This document shows positions 17,809 through 26,747 of a stretch of DNA of 64,000 nucleotides, piece by piece (position 1 is the first letter of the stretch; the number at the start of each line of letters is the position of its first letter). The DNA lies in assembly GCA_017501645.1 (NCBI GenBank), contig JAFVWN010000004.1, positions 1 to 64,000 on the forward strand, in the 5' to 3' direction. The stretch is from Clostridia bacterium. GTDB taxonomy: Bacteria > Bacillota > Clostridia > Christensenellales > UBA1242. A program made the position numbers and the translations under genes. The notes below the pieces were generated by a model. That model had not been told where the DNA came from, did no database searches, and worked only from the letters and a program-made list of their open reading frames with translations.

Positions 17809-18834
17809 ATGGAAAAGAAAAAAGATATAATCATTCTTGGCATAGAGTCTTCTTGTGACGAGACAAGCGTTGCTGTTTTAAAAAACGGTAGGGAAGTCTT
17901 GGCAAATGTGATTTCTAGCCAAATAGACATACATAAGCTTTATGGTGGGGTTGTTCCAGAGATTGCTTCGAGAAACCATGTTGTCAATATTGATGGGGTT
18001 TTAACAGAGGCTCTAAGTGAAGCAAAGGTTACAATGGATGACATTGATGCAATTGCTGTAACTTATGGTGCTGGACTTTTGGGGGCTCTTATTGTTGGTG
18101 TGAACTTCGCAAAAGCATTAAGTTATAAATATAATAAGCCTCTTATTGCCGTTAATCACATAGAGGGGCATATTTCAGCGAACTATATTGAGCATAAGGA
18201 TTTAAAACCGCCATTTGCTTGCTTGATTGTTAGTGGTGGGCACACTGCTCTTTGCAAAATGGAGTCATATACTTCAAGAAAACTTATTGGAACGACTACT
18301 GATGACGCTATTGGAGAGGCTTTTGATAAAGTCGCTCGTGAATGTGGACTTGAGTATCCAGGTGGACCAAATGTTCAAAAACAGGCGTTGCTTGGTAAAA
18401 AGTCAATCAACTTTATTGTAAAACCTCACGAGAAGTTGAAAGATTACAATTTTTCATATAGCGGTCTTAAAACTGCAGTAATTAACTATATGCACAACAA
18501 AAAGCAAAAGGGTGAGGAAATTAGTATCCCTGATGTTTGTTGTTCTTTCCAAGAAGAAGCTGTACATCAGGTTGTATATAAAAGCATAGAAGCCTGCAAA
18601 AACTTTGGTCTTAAGACTTTGGTGCTTGCTGGTGGTGTTAGTGCAAACGCAAGACTTAGGGAACTTGCAAGTGAAGAGGGGAAGAAGGCAGGAATTACAG
18701 TGCTTTATCCACCACTTAGACTTTGCACAGATAATGCGGCAATGATTGCTTCTGCTGGATACTTTGCTTTTATTGAAGGCAAGAATATTGCTAGCAACTT
18801 AACACTTGCTCCGTCTTCAGTTGTGCAGTTGTAA
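17809..18834 (+). CDS. tsaD: tRNA N6-adenosine threonylcarbamoyltransferase
   Basis: TsaD transfers the threonylcarbamoyl group to A37 of ANN-decoding tRNAs, working with TsaB and TsaE in the cytoplasm. The 341-residue length is typical. Visible marks are the N-terminal ILGIESSCDETSVAVL, GGVVPEIASRNHV, and the metal-binding NHIEGHISANY, whose two histidines bind iron or zinc. The ASKH-fold ATP motifs FACLIVSGGHTAL and VLAGGVSANARLRELA are also present. The gene follows a small unknown gene closely. Confidence 0.97.
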   Translation: MEKKKDIIILGIESSCDETSVAVLKNGREVLANVISSQIDIHKLYGGVVPEIASRNHVVNIDGVLTEALSEAKVTMDDIDAIAVTYGAGLLGALIVGVNFAKALSYKYNKPLIAVNHIEGHISANYIEHKDLKPPFACLIVSGGHTALCKMESYTSRKLIGTTTDDAIGEAFDKVARECGLEYPGGPNVQKQALLGKKSINFIVKPHEKLKDYNFSYSGLKTAVINYMHNKKQKGEEISIPDVCCSFQEEAVHQVVYKSIEACKNFGLKTLVLAGGVSANARLRELASEEGKKAGITVLYPPLRLCTDNAAMIASAGYFAFIEGKNIASNLTLAPSSVVQL

Positions 18835-18939
18835 TAAATAGAAAAGCGCCGGTGTGTGGTTTAAAATTTTTGTACGCATAAAGGTGGCGGTTTTATTACA
18901 TAAATTGCTTAAAAATTATAAAAATAAATGTTTTCGCAC

Positions 18940-18968
18940 TTGACAACAACGCATCCGTGTGTTATTAT
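18940..18968 (+). promoter_or_regulatory. Promoter of the rpmG-secE-nusG-rplKA transcript
   Basis: TTGACA (18940-18945) and TATTAT (18963-18968) are spaced by 17 bp. The spacer contains CCGTGTGTT, which is repeated in the spacer of the S10-operon promoter at 25550. The stretch 18835-18939 after tsaD holds only a weak imperfect hairpin. Confidence 0.75.
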
Positions 18969-19018
18969 ACTAACGCACCGACCGTAGAGGGGTGTTAATT
19001 TTTTAGGAGAATTTTTTT

Positions 19019-19168
19019 ATGAGAACCAAGATTACACTAGAATGTACTGAATGTAAACAAAGAAATTACGACAATTATAAGAACAAGAAAAATGACCCTG
19101 ACAGAATTCAATTAACTAAGTATTGCAGATTCTGTAAGAAGCATACAGTTCACAAAGAGTCTAAGTAA
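19019..19168 (+). CDS. rpmG: 50S ribosomal protein L33 (zinc-binding form)
   Basis: The 49-residue protein has the L33 pattern with two CxxC pairs ([11 protein letters not shown] and [12 protein letters not shown]), marking the zinc-containing paralogue. TTAGGAG precedes the ATG. It heads the usual rpmG-secE-nusG-rplK-rplA order. Confidence 0.95.
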   Translation: MRTKITLECTECKQRNYDNYKNKKNDPDRIQLTKYCRFCKKHTVHKESK

Positions 19169-19195
19169 TATAATTTTATTTTTTTAGGAGATATT

Positions 19196-19483
19196 ATGGC
19201 AAAAGTAGAAAAAACTCTTGCGAATGGCACTACTGAAGTTAAGCAAAAAGAAGATAAGAAACAAAAGAATACTAAAAAGTCTGTGAAAGCTAAAGACCAA
19301 AAGCAAAAGCGTTCTCGTGTTAAAGAGACTATGTCTGAGCTTAAAAAGGTGTCTTGGCCATCTTTTGGCAAAACTATGAAACAAACCGGTATGGTTATTT
19401 CTGTAGTTGTTCTTTTTATGCTCGTTACTCTTGGTATCGACAGTCTTCTTTCTTGGCTTTTGAAACTCATAACTAATATATAA
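19196..19483 (+). CDS. secE: Preprotein translocase subunit SecE
   Basis: SecE stabilises SecY in the membrane translocon. The 95-residue protein has a lysine-rich N-terminal extension of about 38 residues, the amphipathic segment RVKETMSELKKVSWPSFGKT and one membrane helix (VISVVVLFMLVTLGIDSLLSWLL). TTTAGGAG lies before the ATG. It is placed between rpmG and nusG, as in most Firmicutes. Confidence 0.96.
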   Translation: MAKVEKTLANGTTEVKQKEDKKQKNTKKSVKAKDQKQKRSRVKETMSELKKVSWPSFGKTMKQTGMVISVVVLFMLVTLGIDSLLSWLLKLITNI

Positions 19484-19509
19484 TAAAATATCTATAAGGA
19501 TTGATTTGT

Positions 19510-20040
19510 ATGGATGATGTTTTAAACGAAGAGCCTAAATGGTATGTTCTTCATACTTTCTCAGGCTATGAAAATATGGTTCAAGATAACCTCTATAAAA
19601 CTATAGAAAACAACAATCTTCAAGATTATATTGTTGAAGTTAAAGTGCCTATGGAAGAGGCTATTGAAGAAAAGAACGGCAAGAAGAAAGTCGTTGAAAG
19701 AAAAATGTTCCCTTGCTATGTTCTTTTAAAGATGAGATATACTGACAATCTTTGGCATACTATTGTTAACACTCGTGGTGTTACTGGATTCGTTGGCCCT
19801 GCTGGCCGTCCGCTTCCTCTAACTGATGACGAGGTAAGAAAGATGCGTCTTGAAAAGATTGTTGTAGACCTTAAAGTTGATGTTGGAAACAAGGTTAAAG
19901 TTGTTTCTGGTCCGCTTGAGGGTTTTGTTGGAGATGTTCTTTCAGTAGATGTTGACGAACAAAAATGTAAAGTTTCTGTTGAAATGTTTGGAAGACAAAC
20001 TCCAGTTGACCTTGATTTCGTGCAAATAGAGGTTATTTAG
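19510..20040 (+). CDS. nusG: Transcription termination/antitermination protein NusG
   Basis: NusG binds RNA polymerase and links it to ribosomes or Rho. ATG 19510 is chosen over TTG 19501 because AAGGA sits nine bases before it and the product then begins MDDVLNEEPKWYVLHTFSGYE, as in the family. The NGN domain spans residues ~12-115 with the GVTGFVGPAGRP loop, and a C-terminal KOW domain holds VKVVSGPLEGFVGDV. Length is 176 residues. Confidence 0.96.
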   Translation: MDDVLNEEPKWYVLHTFSGYENMVQDNLYKTIENNNLQDYIVEVKVPMEEAIEEKNGKKKVVERKMFPCYVLLKMRYTDNLWHTIVNTRGVTGFVGPAGRPLPLTDDEVRKMRLEKIVVDLKVDVGNKVKVVSGPLEGFVGDVLSVDVDEQKCKVSVEMFGRQTPVDLDFVQIEVI

Positions 20041-20082
20041 TTTTGCGTATTGAAGTAATTAATAGGCAAGTACTAAATTTTT

Positions 20083-20208
20083 AATGATGAATTATGAGTG
20101 ATGAATGAAGAATTAAGGCAGACGCTACCGCTTGGAGTAAACAATATGTAATCGTGAGGGAAACTCACGCTTCAATAATTCTTCATTCTTCGTTCTTCAT
20201 TCTTCATT
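20083..20208. repeat. MITE-like inverted-repeat element between nusG and rplK
   Basis: Arms at 20083-20115 and 20176-20208 are imperfect inverted repeats of ~33 bp made of ATGAATGAAGAAT-like words. An internal hairpin has CGTGAG (20153-20158) pairing with CTCACG (20164-20169). The internal word GGCAGACGC recurs in inverse form near 41919 and 42537, and the arm words recur near 21634-21667. No coding sequence is inside. It occupies most of the 302-bp gap before rplK. Confidence 0.6.
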
Positions 20209-20342
20209 TTGTATTGATTTATCATATCCTTATATATTATAGGGAATGTATGAGGGTATTTTAAATAAATGTGGGAGGAGTAAATCTTTTAATGCTCCAC
20301 AAAACACCACAGAATTTACCACATAATTGGAAGGAGAAAATT

Positions 20343-20774
20343 ATGGCACCAGTTAAAAAAATAACAGCAGTCGTTAAACTTCAACTTCAAGCTGGTAAGG
20401 CAACTGCAGGTCCTCCTGTAGGTTCATCTCTTGGTCCTTACGGTATCAATATCCCAGCTTTCGTTAAAGAGTTCAACGATAAAACAGCAGCTCAAGCAGG
20501 CTTCATTATCCCTGTTGAGATGACTATTTATCAAGACCGTTCATTCACTTTCGTTCTTAAAACTCCACCAGCTGCAGTTTTAATTAAGAAAGCTATTGGT
20601 CTTGAATCAGGTAGTGGAAAACCAAATTCACAAAAAGTCGGCAAAATCACAAAGGCTCAAGTTCGCACTATTGCGGAAACTAAAATGCCAGACCTCAATG
20701 CTGCAAGCATTGAATCTGCTATGAGTATGATTGAGGGTACTGCTCGTTCTATGGGCGTTACCGTTGTAGAATAA
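20343..20774 (+). CDS. rplK: 50S ribosomal protein L11
   Basis: The 143-residue protein starts at 20343 behind GGAAGGAG. L11 forms the GTPase-associated centre with 23S rRNA. Hallmarks are [26 protein letters not shown] and [23 protein letters not shown]. Confidence 0.97.
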   Translation: MAPVKKITAVVKLQLQAGKATAGPPVGSSLGPYGINIPAFVKEFNDKTAAQAGFIIPVEMTIYQDRSFTFVLKTPPAAVLIKKAIGLESGSGKPNSQKVGKITKAQVRTIAETKMPDLNAASIESAMSMIEGTARSMGVTVVE

Positions 20775-20791
20775 GAGGAGGCATTTATAGT

Positions 20792-21472
20792 ATGAAATTC
20801 GGTAAGAAATATAGAGCTTCTTTAGAAAAAATTGACAGCCAAAAACAATATGAAGTTGCAGAAGGCTTAGCTCTTGCTATTGAAACTGCTACTGCTAACT
20901 TTGATGAAAGTATTGAAATCCATGTAAAGCTTGGCGTTGACCCTAAAAACGCTGATCAACAAGTTCGTGGTTCAGTAGTTCTTCCTCATGGTACTGGTAA
21001 GTCTAAAAAGGTTTTAGTTATCGCTAAAGGTGATAAGGCTGAAATCGCTAAGGCTGAAGGTGCAGACTTCGTTGGCGCTGAAGAAATGATTGACAAAATT
21101 ATGAAAGAAAACTGGCTTGGCTTTGATGCTTGTGTTACAACACCAGATATGATGGGCTTAGTTGGTAGAATCGCTAGGGTTCTTGGACCTCGTGGTCTTA
21201 TGCCAAACCCTAAGAGTGGTACTGTTACTCCTGATGTTGCTAAGGCAATCAAGGATATTAAAGCAGGTAAAGTTGAATACAGACTTGACAAGTTCGGTAT
21301 CATTCACTGTGTAATTGGTAAGAAGAGTTTTGGTGTTGAAAAGCTTCAAGAGAACTTGGATGCACTTATGGACGCTATTATCAAAGCAAAACCTCAAGCT
21401 GCGAAGGGTGTATACATTAGAAGCGTTGCTCTTGCATCTTCTATGGGCCCTGGAATCAAGGTTAGATATTAA
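20792..21472 (+). CDS. rplA: 50S ribosomal protein L1
   Basis: The 226-residue protein forms the L1 stalk near the E site and can repress its own operon. Marks are [19 protein letters not shown] and [23 protein letters not shown]. It is followed directly by a terminator, not by rplJ-rplL as in most bacteria. Confidence 0.97.
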   Translation: MKFGKKYRASLEKIDSQKQYEVAEGLALAIETATANFDESIEIHVKLGVDPKNADQQVRGSVVLPHGTGKSKKVLVIAKGDKAEIAKAEGADFVGAEEMIDKIMKENWLGFDACVTTPDMMGLVGRIARVLGPRGLMPNPKSGTVTPDVAKAIKDIKAGKVEYRLDKFGIIHCVIGKKSFGVEKLQENLDALMDAIIKAKPQAAKGVYIRSVALASSMGPGIKVRY

Positions 21473-21488
21473 TATTAAAACTAATATA

Positions 21489-21514
21489 AAAGCACCATTT
21501 GGTGCTTTTTTTTA
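21489..21514 (+). terminator. Terminator after rplA
   Basis: AAAGCACCA pairs with TGGTGCTTT around a very short loop and runs into eight T residues. It ends the rpmG-rplA transcript. Confidence 0.88.
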
Positions 21515-21633
21515 TTGATAAATTACAAGACTAAGAGATTTTGCAATGGAGAATCACAAAACAGAGTTTTGTCTTCCGTAGAAACTAAAAGCGAAGCTTT
21601 TCAAATATTATGACGCTCTGCTTGGGATATAGT

Positions 21634-21760
21634 AATGATGAATGATGAGTGAAGAATGATGAATTTAGGATTTTTATTGCAGTAGTATAAAAAATGAATC
21701 AATTAGCCTTGGTCTCTCCGGACGGGGAGAAGGTGGTGCTTGCACCAAAAGGGGAGAAAA
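21634..21760. repeat. Dispersed repeat remnants upstream of the large LRR gene
   Basis: ATGATGAATGATGAGTGAAG-type words at 21634-21667 match the arms of the element at 20083-20208. A GC-rich piece at 21711-21760 (CCTTGGTCTCTCCGGACGGG) matches the hairpin at 42207-42228. The 21515-21861 gap otherwise shows only the promoter below. Confidence 0.5.
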
Positions 21761-21791
21761 ATAAAAAAATTAAAATAGTGCCTGTTTTCGT

Positions 21792-21820
21792 TTGGAGATT
21801 TTGAAAATATTATATATAAT
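21792..21820 (+). promoter_or_regulatory. Candidate promoter of the large LRR surface protein
   Basis: TTGGAG and TATAAT are spaced by 17 bp and lie about 41 bp upstream of the proposed TTG start. Confidence 0.5.
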
Positions 21821-21861
21821 AATATGTGTAAAGGTATAAACTAAAGAGAAAGGTGGAAGTT

Positions 21862-24800
21862 TTGAACAAAAAATTAAATATATTGTTAATAATTTTGTTA
21901 CCAATAATATGTCTTGTAATAGCAGGCATACCTTTTACTTTGGCAGATTATCCTGAAACACAAACAGAACAAACAATGAACGGCACAAGTGCAGAAGATA
22001 CAGGTGCAAGCACTGCAGATAAATCTCTTAAAGGTGGGGCGTTATATATAAGTGGTGGAGCAACATATACAATGACAGGTGGTTCTATTACTGGAAAAAC
22101 CAACCAATATGGTGGAGCAGTATATGTAACAAATGGTTCAACCTTTACAATGACAGGTGGAACAATCACTGGTTGTACAGCTCTTTATGGCGGGGCAATC
22201 TATGTTGAGGCAGGTGGTACTTGTAATATAACAGGTGGTACAATTACTGGCAATAAAGCACAATATGCTCCAGCAATCTATGTAGAAGATGGTGGAGTAC
22301 TTAATGTAGACCAAACCGCAGTAATTAAAGATAATGAATATGAGTTATATGGTAACTTGCTAGAGGTTTATGTAGACGGAACACTTGTTCAATCTCGATA
22401 TATCAAGGCTGATACATATACAATTGACGAAAATGAAATGCCACTTGATTATGAGCATTGTTGCGGATATTTCTTAGATGAAAAGTTAAGTCAATGTTCA
22501 TTTGGAGAGGTTGCACTTACAAGCGAGGCTATGGGCTTTGCACCAAGAACAGCAGATGCTGAAGAGTATGTTGCGAGGTTGTATACCAAAACAGCAAACC
22601 CAAATAATTTTACATTTACATTCAACAGCACAACGCAAACATATGACATAAGAGCCATAAATACTAGTATAAGTGGGCATATAGTACTCCCAAAAGAATA
22701 TGATAATATACAGACAAGTATTTATGACGGACCTTCTAGTACAAACAACGCTTTTTATTTCTGTAAAAATATGACAGGAATAACTTTTCAAGAAGGTATT
22801 AATATAATTTCTCCATATACTCTTTATTCTTCAGTTATTGAACAAGAAATTGTTATTCCAAATAGTGTTACAGTGATTGGCAAATCGGCATTCTCTAACA
22901 GTGTAATATCAGGGAATTTGGTTATCCCAAATAGTGTGTTAGAAATAAGAGAAAAAGCTTTTAGGAATTGTGATAAATTAACAGGAGACTTGGTTATACC
23001 CGATAGTGTGTTAACAATAGGAAATAGTGCTTTTCATGATTGTCAAGGATTTAATGGTCGGTTAATTATAAGTAATAGCATTGAAATAATTAGTGAATCC
23101 GCTTTTTTTCAGGCAACGAGTTTTACAGGAGATTTAATAATTCCTAATAGTGTAAAAACGATAGGTGGGCAAGCATTTACGAATTGCACAGGATTTACAG
23201 GAAATTTGGTCTTAGGAACAGGTTTAGAAGAAATAGATGAATGTGCTTTTTGGGCATGTAGTGGTTTCACTGGAGACTTAATAATTCCGGATAAGGTAAA
23301 AACTATAGGAGGGTATGCTTTTTTAAACAATACTGGATTCAAAGGTTGTTTAAAATTAGGAGAAAGCTTAATCACTATAGGTGAAAAAGCGTTTGGTCAT
23401 TGCGCTGGTTTAACAGGTGGATTGGTTATACCTGATAGTGTAAAAACCATAGAAGCTGACGCTTTTTATGGTTGTAAAGGTTTAACAGGCAGTTTAACAA
23501 TAGGTAAAAATGTAGAGACAATAGGTGGTGCCGCTTTTATGTCTTGCACTAAATTGTCTGGAAATTTGATTTTGCCAGACAGTGTAATAACTATTGGTGC
23601 AAGCGCATTCTATAATTGTTACGGGTTAACAGGAGATTTAATAATACCCGATTCTGTAACAACTATTGGTGCAAGCGCATTCTTTAATTGTTACAAGTTA
23701 ACAGGAGATTTAATAATACCCGATTCTGTAACAACTTTAGGTGATAAAGCGTTTGAAAGTTGTTCAGGTTTTAATGGGTATTTAACAATTGGTAATAATG
23801 TTACAAGTATAGGATATTCTGCATTCCTTTCTTGCAGTGGATTGACAGAAGTAAAAGTATCAAGCGGTAACACTATATATGAAGACAGAGGGAAGAATGC
23901 AATAATAGAAAAAAGTACAAATACAATAATACAAGGATTTGATTGTACAGATTTAAGTATGCTAGAAGAAGTAACAATTATAGGAGATTATGCATTTTCT
24001 CATTGTAGAGAATTAACAGGAAAATTAATAATACCAAACAATATAACAAGTTTAGGAGTTTGTTCATTTCGATATTGTACAGGGTTAGAAGGTGTATATT
24101 TACCGAGCAGTGTAACAACGATAACTGCTTCAAGTTATTCAAATGCACCATTTCGTAATTGTTCAAGTAGTTTAGTAATATATACAGATGTTGCAAATGT
24201 GGAAAGTATACCAAGCGGTTGGGGTGCTTATTGGAATTATTATGATAGCTCATACCAGCTCGAAGTGGTTTATGGTTGTTCGATTGATAGTGAGGGGAAT
24301 ATTGTAACCCCAACAACAATTAATTTCTATGTGGATGGAAGTTTCCATAGTTCTATGGTAAAATTTGGCTCTTCCTACGAGGTTCAAGAAGAAGAAATGC
24401 CTCTTGATTACGAACATTGCTGTGGATATTTCTTAGATGATATCTATATGACAACAATAAAGAACAACACTATTGATTTGTCTAATGGTGATGTAAATTT
24501 ATATACGAGAACTGCAAACGATTCAACTTGCTTTACATTTGAAATGAATGAAACGACAGGCAATTATGATATAGTTGGCACAACTCTAACAAGTGGGGAT
24601 ATTGTTTTACCAAAAGAACACCTTGGTGTTCAGGTGGGGATTGGTATAACTGATAATGAAATAGAGCCTGCAGTATATGAAATTGTATTTTCAGGGGCTG
24701 GCATAACATCAATAATATTGCCTGCCGGAATTACAGAGTTGATTGATGGTGTATTTCAAAGCGCAATGTCTCTAAATTTAATTGATAGTTGGTCAATCAA

Positions 24801-25395
24801 TATTCCAGATTCAATAACATATATAGGCATAAATGCTTTTAGTAATCAATCAGGTTTACATACAATAACACCAATTCAAAATGGGGTTATAAGAAATTAC
24901 TCATTCTTGCGTTGCGTTGGATTAACTGGAAGTGTAACAATAGGGGATGGTGTAACAAGTATAGGAGATTCTGCATTCAAGTATTGCAGTGGATTAACAA
25001 GTGTAATAATAGGAAATAGTGTAACAAGTATAGGTTCTTCTGCATTCAATTCTTGCAGTGGATTAACAAGTGTATATATTCCAAGCAGTGTGACAACAAT
25101 ATCTGCTTCATATTATTCCGGTGCACCATTTTATGATTGTTCAAGTAGTTTGGTAATATATACAGATATTGCAAATGCTTCAAGTGTACCAGCTGGCTGG
25201 GGTACATATTGGAATTATAAGTCTTCAAGTGCTACTTATACAACAAACTACGGTTACACTCTCGAACAGTATAAATCTGCGGTTGGACTTGAATTTGCTT
25301 CAACTTCTGGCACAGAAATAAATGATAGCCAGTTAGAGATTGAAATAATAATAGAAAAAAGACAGGAAATAGAACCTGTCTTTTTTTATGACTAA
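21862..25395 (+). CDS. Large BspA-like LRR surface protein with N-terminal GGAxY beta-helix module
   Basis: TTG at 21862 is preferred (AAAGGTGG five bases upstream); a GTG at 21853 overlaps that ribosome site. The 1177-residue product starts with a signal peptide (MNKKLNILLIILLPIICLVIAGI). Residues ~45-150 hold four GGAxY/MTGGxIT repeats like the beta-helix repeats of polymorphic outer-membrane proteins. A MPLDYEHCCGYFLDE module follows, then more than twenty LRR_5/BspA repeats. A second copy of the module, a few more LRRs, and the TNYGYTLEQYKSAVGLEFA tail come last. It is likely secreted, and the final ~20 residues give no clear anchor. Three other proteins in the window share parts of it. 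The terminator is embedded in the last codons. Binding to host or polymer surfaces is inferred from the family. Confidence 0.9.
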   Translation: MNKKLNILLIILLPIICLVIAGIPFTLADYPETQTEQTMNGTSAEDTGASTADKSLKGGALYISGGATYTMTGGSITGKTNQYGGAVYVTNGSTFTMTGGTITGCTALYGGAIYVEAGGTCNITGGTITGNKAQYAPAIYVEDGGVLNVDQTAVIKDNEYELYGNLLEVYVDGTLVQSRYIKADTYTIDENEMPLDYEHCCGYFLDEKLSQCSFGEVALTSEAMGFAPRTADAEEYVARLYTKTANPNNFTFTFNSTTQTYDIRAINTSISGHIVLPKEYDNIQTSIYDGPSSTNNAFYFCKNMTGITFQEGINIISPYTLYSSVIEQEIVIPNSVTVIGKSAFSNSVISGNLVIPNSVLEIREKAFRNCDKLTGDLVIPDSVLTIGNSAFHDCQGFNGRLIISNSIEIISESAFFQATSFTGDLIIPNSVKTIGGQAFTNCTGFTGNLVLGTGLEEIDECAFWACSGFTGDLIIPDKVKTIGGYAFLNNTGFKGCLKLGESLITIGEKAFGHCAGLTGGLVIPDSVKTIEADAFYGCKGLTGSLTIGKNVETIGGAAFMSCTKLSGNLILPDSVITIGASAFYNCYGLTGDLIIPDSVTTIGASAFFNCYKLTGDLIIPDSVTTLGDKAFESCSGFNGYLTIGNNVTSIGYSAFLSCSGLTEVKVSSGNTIYEDRGKNAIIEKSTNTIIQGFDCTDLSMLEEVTIIGDYAFSHCRELTGKLIIPNNITSLGVCSFRYCTGLEGVYLPSSVTTITASSYSNAPFRNCSSSLVIYTDVANVESIPSGWGAYWNYYDSSYQLEVVYGCSIDSEGNIVTPTTINFYVDGSFHSSMVKFGSSYEVQEEEMPLDYEHCCGYFLDDIYMTTIKNNTIDLSNGDVNLYTRTANDSTCFTFEMNETTGNYDIVGTTLTSGDIVLPKEHLGVQVGIGITDNEIEPAVYEIVFSGAGITSIILPAGITELIDGVFQSAMSLNLIDSWSINIPDSITYIGINAFSNQSGLHTITPIQNGVIRNYSFLRCVGLTGSVTIGDGVTSIGDSAFKYCSGLTSVIIGNSVTSIGSSAFNSCSGLTSVYIPSSVTTISASYYSGAPFYDCSSSLVIYTDIANASSVPAGWGTYWNYKSSSATYTTNYGYTLEQYKSAVGLEFASTSGTEINDSQLEIEIIIEKRQEIEPVFFYD
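25355..25388 (+). terminator. Terminator encoded within the last codons of the LRR gene
   Basis: AAAAAAGACAGG (25355-25366) pairs perfectly with CCTGTCTTTTTT (25375-25386). The stop codon follows at 25393-25395, so the hairpin is translated as KRQEIEPVFF. Confidence 0.85.
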
Positions 25396-25549
25396 GTTTA
25401 GATTTGTTTTTTTTGTTGCTGTTCTTATATCTATATAATATATGGGCAGGAAAGGGGAGGAAAAAGCCTTGTAAAGTAGGGCTGACAGGGTACAAAAAAG
25501 TTTGTGCAAATTGTACATAATTTTCAGGCAATTATTTTTCAAAAAACTC

Positions 25550-25578
25550 TTGACACTGACCCGTGTGTTTAGTATAAT
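25550..25578 (+). promoter_or_regulatory. Consensus promoter of the S10 superoperon
   Basis: A perfect TTGACA and a perfect TATAAT are separated by 17 bp. The spacer holds CCGTGTGTTT, nearly the same as in the rpmG promoter. It lies ~190 bp upstream of rpsJ. Confidence 0.9.
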
Positions 25579-25584
25579 ATACAG

Positions 25585-25770
25585 GCTGCAATATGGGAAG
25601 ATGCGGAAGGTTACCCATGAGCCTTGATTGGGATAACTTCTGTGGACAAGTCAAAACAGAGATTTTGGCGAAAGATATTTCCAATAATTGTGTTATTCGC
25701 AGGACTTAAAATTTTGCAGTGCGAAGTTGGAAATTAAGTCGGTCTTAAAAATATTACTTGGAGGTTACAA
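25585..25770 (+). promoter_or_regulatory. Long structured 5' leader of the S10 operon
   Basis: Between the promoter and rpsJ lies ~186 nt without a reading frame. It can fold: GACTTAA (25703-25709) pairs with TTAAGTC (25734-25740), and ATGGG near 25594 pairs with CCCAT near 25616. Leaders of this operon are bound by L4 in other bacteria; whether this one is an L4 site is inference. Confidence 0.5.
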
Positions 25771-26079
25771 ATGGCAACACAAAAAATTCGTATTAAGCTA
25801 AGAGCTTATGACCACAACCTTGTTGATGAATCTGCTGCAAGAATTGTGGAGACTGCTAAGAAAGCAGGCGCTAAGGTATCTGGTCCTATTCCAATGCCTA
25901 CTGAAAAGGAAGTAGTTACTATCCTTCGTTCAGTACATAAACACAAAGATTCAAGAGAACAATTTGAAATGAGAACTCACAAGAGAGTTATTGACATCTA
26001 TAACCCATCTGCGAAGACTGTTGATTCACTTATGAAAATCGACCTTCCTTCTGGCGTAGATATCAATATTAAATTATAA
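25771..26079 (+). CDS. rpsJ: 30S ribosomal protein S10
   Basis: The 102-residue protein has [29 protein letters not shown] and [16 protein letters not shown], typical of S10/NusE, which also works in antitermination. TTGGAGG precedes the ATG. First gene of the superoperon. Confidence 0.98.
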   Translation: MATQKIRIKLRAYDHNLVDESAARIVETAKKAGAKVSGPIPMPTEKEVVTILRSVHKHKDSREQFEMRTHKRVIDIYNPSAKTVDSLMKIDLPSGVDINIKL

Positions 26080-26099
26080 GGACGGAGGGTAAACAATTT

Positions 26100-26732
26100 A
26101 TGAATAAAGCTATACTTGGCAAAAAAATTGGTATGTCACAGATTTTTACAGACTCTGGTCTTGTAATTCCTGTAACTGTTGTTGAAGCTGGTCCATGTCA
26201 AGTTTCACAAATTAAAACTGTTGAAAAAGATGGATATAGTTCAGTTCAACTTGCATTCGTTGATGCAAAAGCAAATAGAATTTCTAAAGCTGAAGCTGGT
26301 CACTTAAAGAAAGCCAACATTGCTCCTAAGAAATATCTTAAAGAGTTTAAGATTCCTACTGATGGTCTTGAACTTGGTACAGAAATCAAATGTGATGTTT
26401 TTAAAGAAGGCGACATCGTTGATGTTTCTGGTTATACAAGAGGTAGAGGTTTCTCTGGTGTTATCCAAAGATGGAATTTCCACAGACTCCCTATGACTCA
26501 CGGTACAGGCCCTGTACACAGAGAACCTGGTTCACTTTCAGCAAACTCAGATCCTTCTAGAGTTTTCAAAAACAGAAAGTTGCCTGGTCAATATGGTAAC
26601 GAAAAGGTTACTATCCAAAATCTTGAAATTGCAAAAGTAGATACTGAGAGAAATCTTCTTTTAGTTAAGGGTGCTATCCCTGGTGCTAAAGGTTCTGTCG
26701 TTACTATCTGCTCTGCAGTGAAAGCGAAGTAG
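26100..26732 (+). CDS. rplC: 50S ribosomal protein L3
   Basis: The 210-residue protein reads ILGKKIGMSQIFTDSGLVIPVTVVEAGPC and contains the loop GYTRGRGFSGVIQRWNF that reaches towards the peptidyl-transferase centre. Located 20 bases after rpsJ with GGACGGAGG upstream. Confidence 0.98.
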   Translation: MNKAILGKKIGMSQIFTDSGLVIPVTVVEAGPCQVSQIKTVEKDGYSSVQLAFVDAKANRISKAEAGHLKKANIAPKKYLKEFKIPTDGLELGTEIKCDVFKEGDIVDVSGYTRGRGFSGVIQRWNFHRLPMTHGTGPVHREPGSLSANSDPSRVFKNRKLPGQYGNEKVTIQNLEIAKVDTERNLLLVKGAIPGAKGSVVTICSAVKAK

Positions 26733-26747
26733 TGGAGGTAATGAATA

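Noticed and set aside
18841-18895. Terminator hairpin after tsaD
   Set aside because: GCGCC/GGCGG pairing has a mismatch and a very long loop; too weak to list as a feature.
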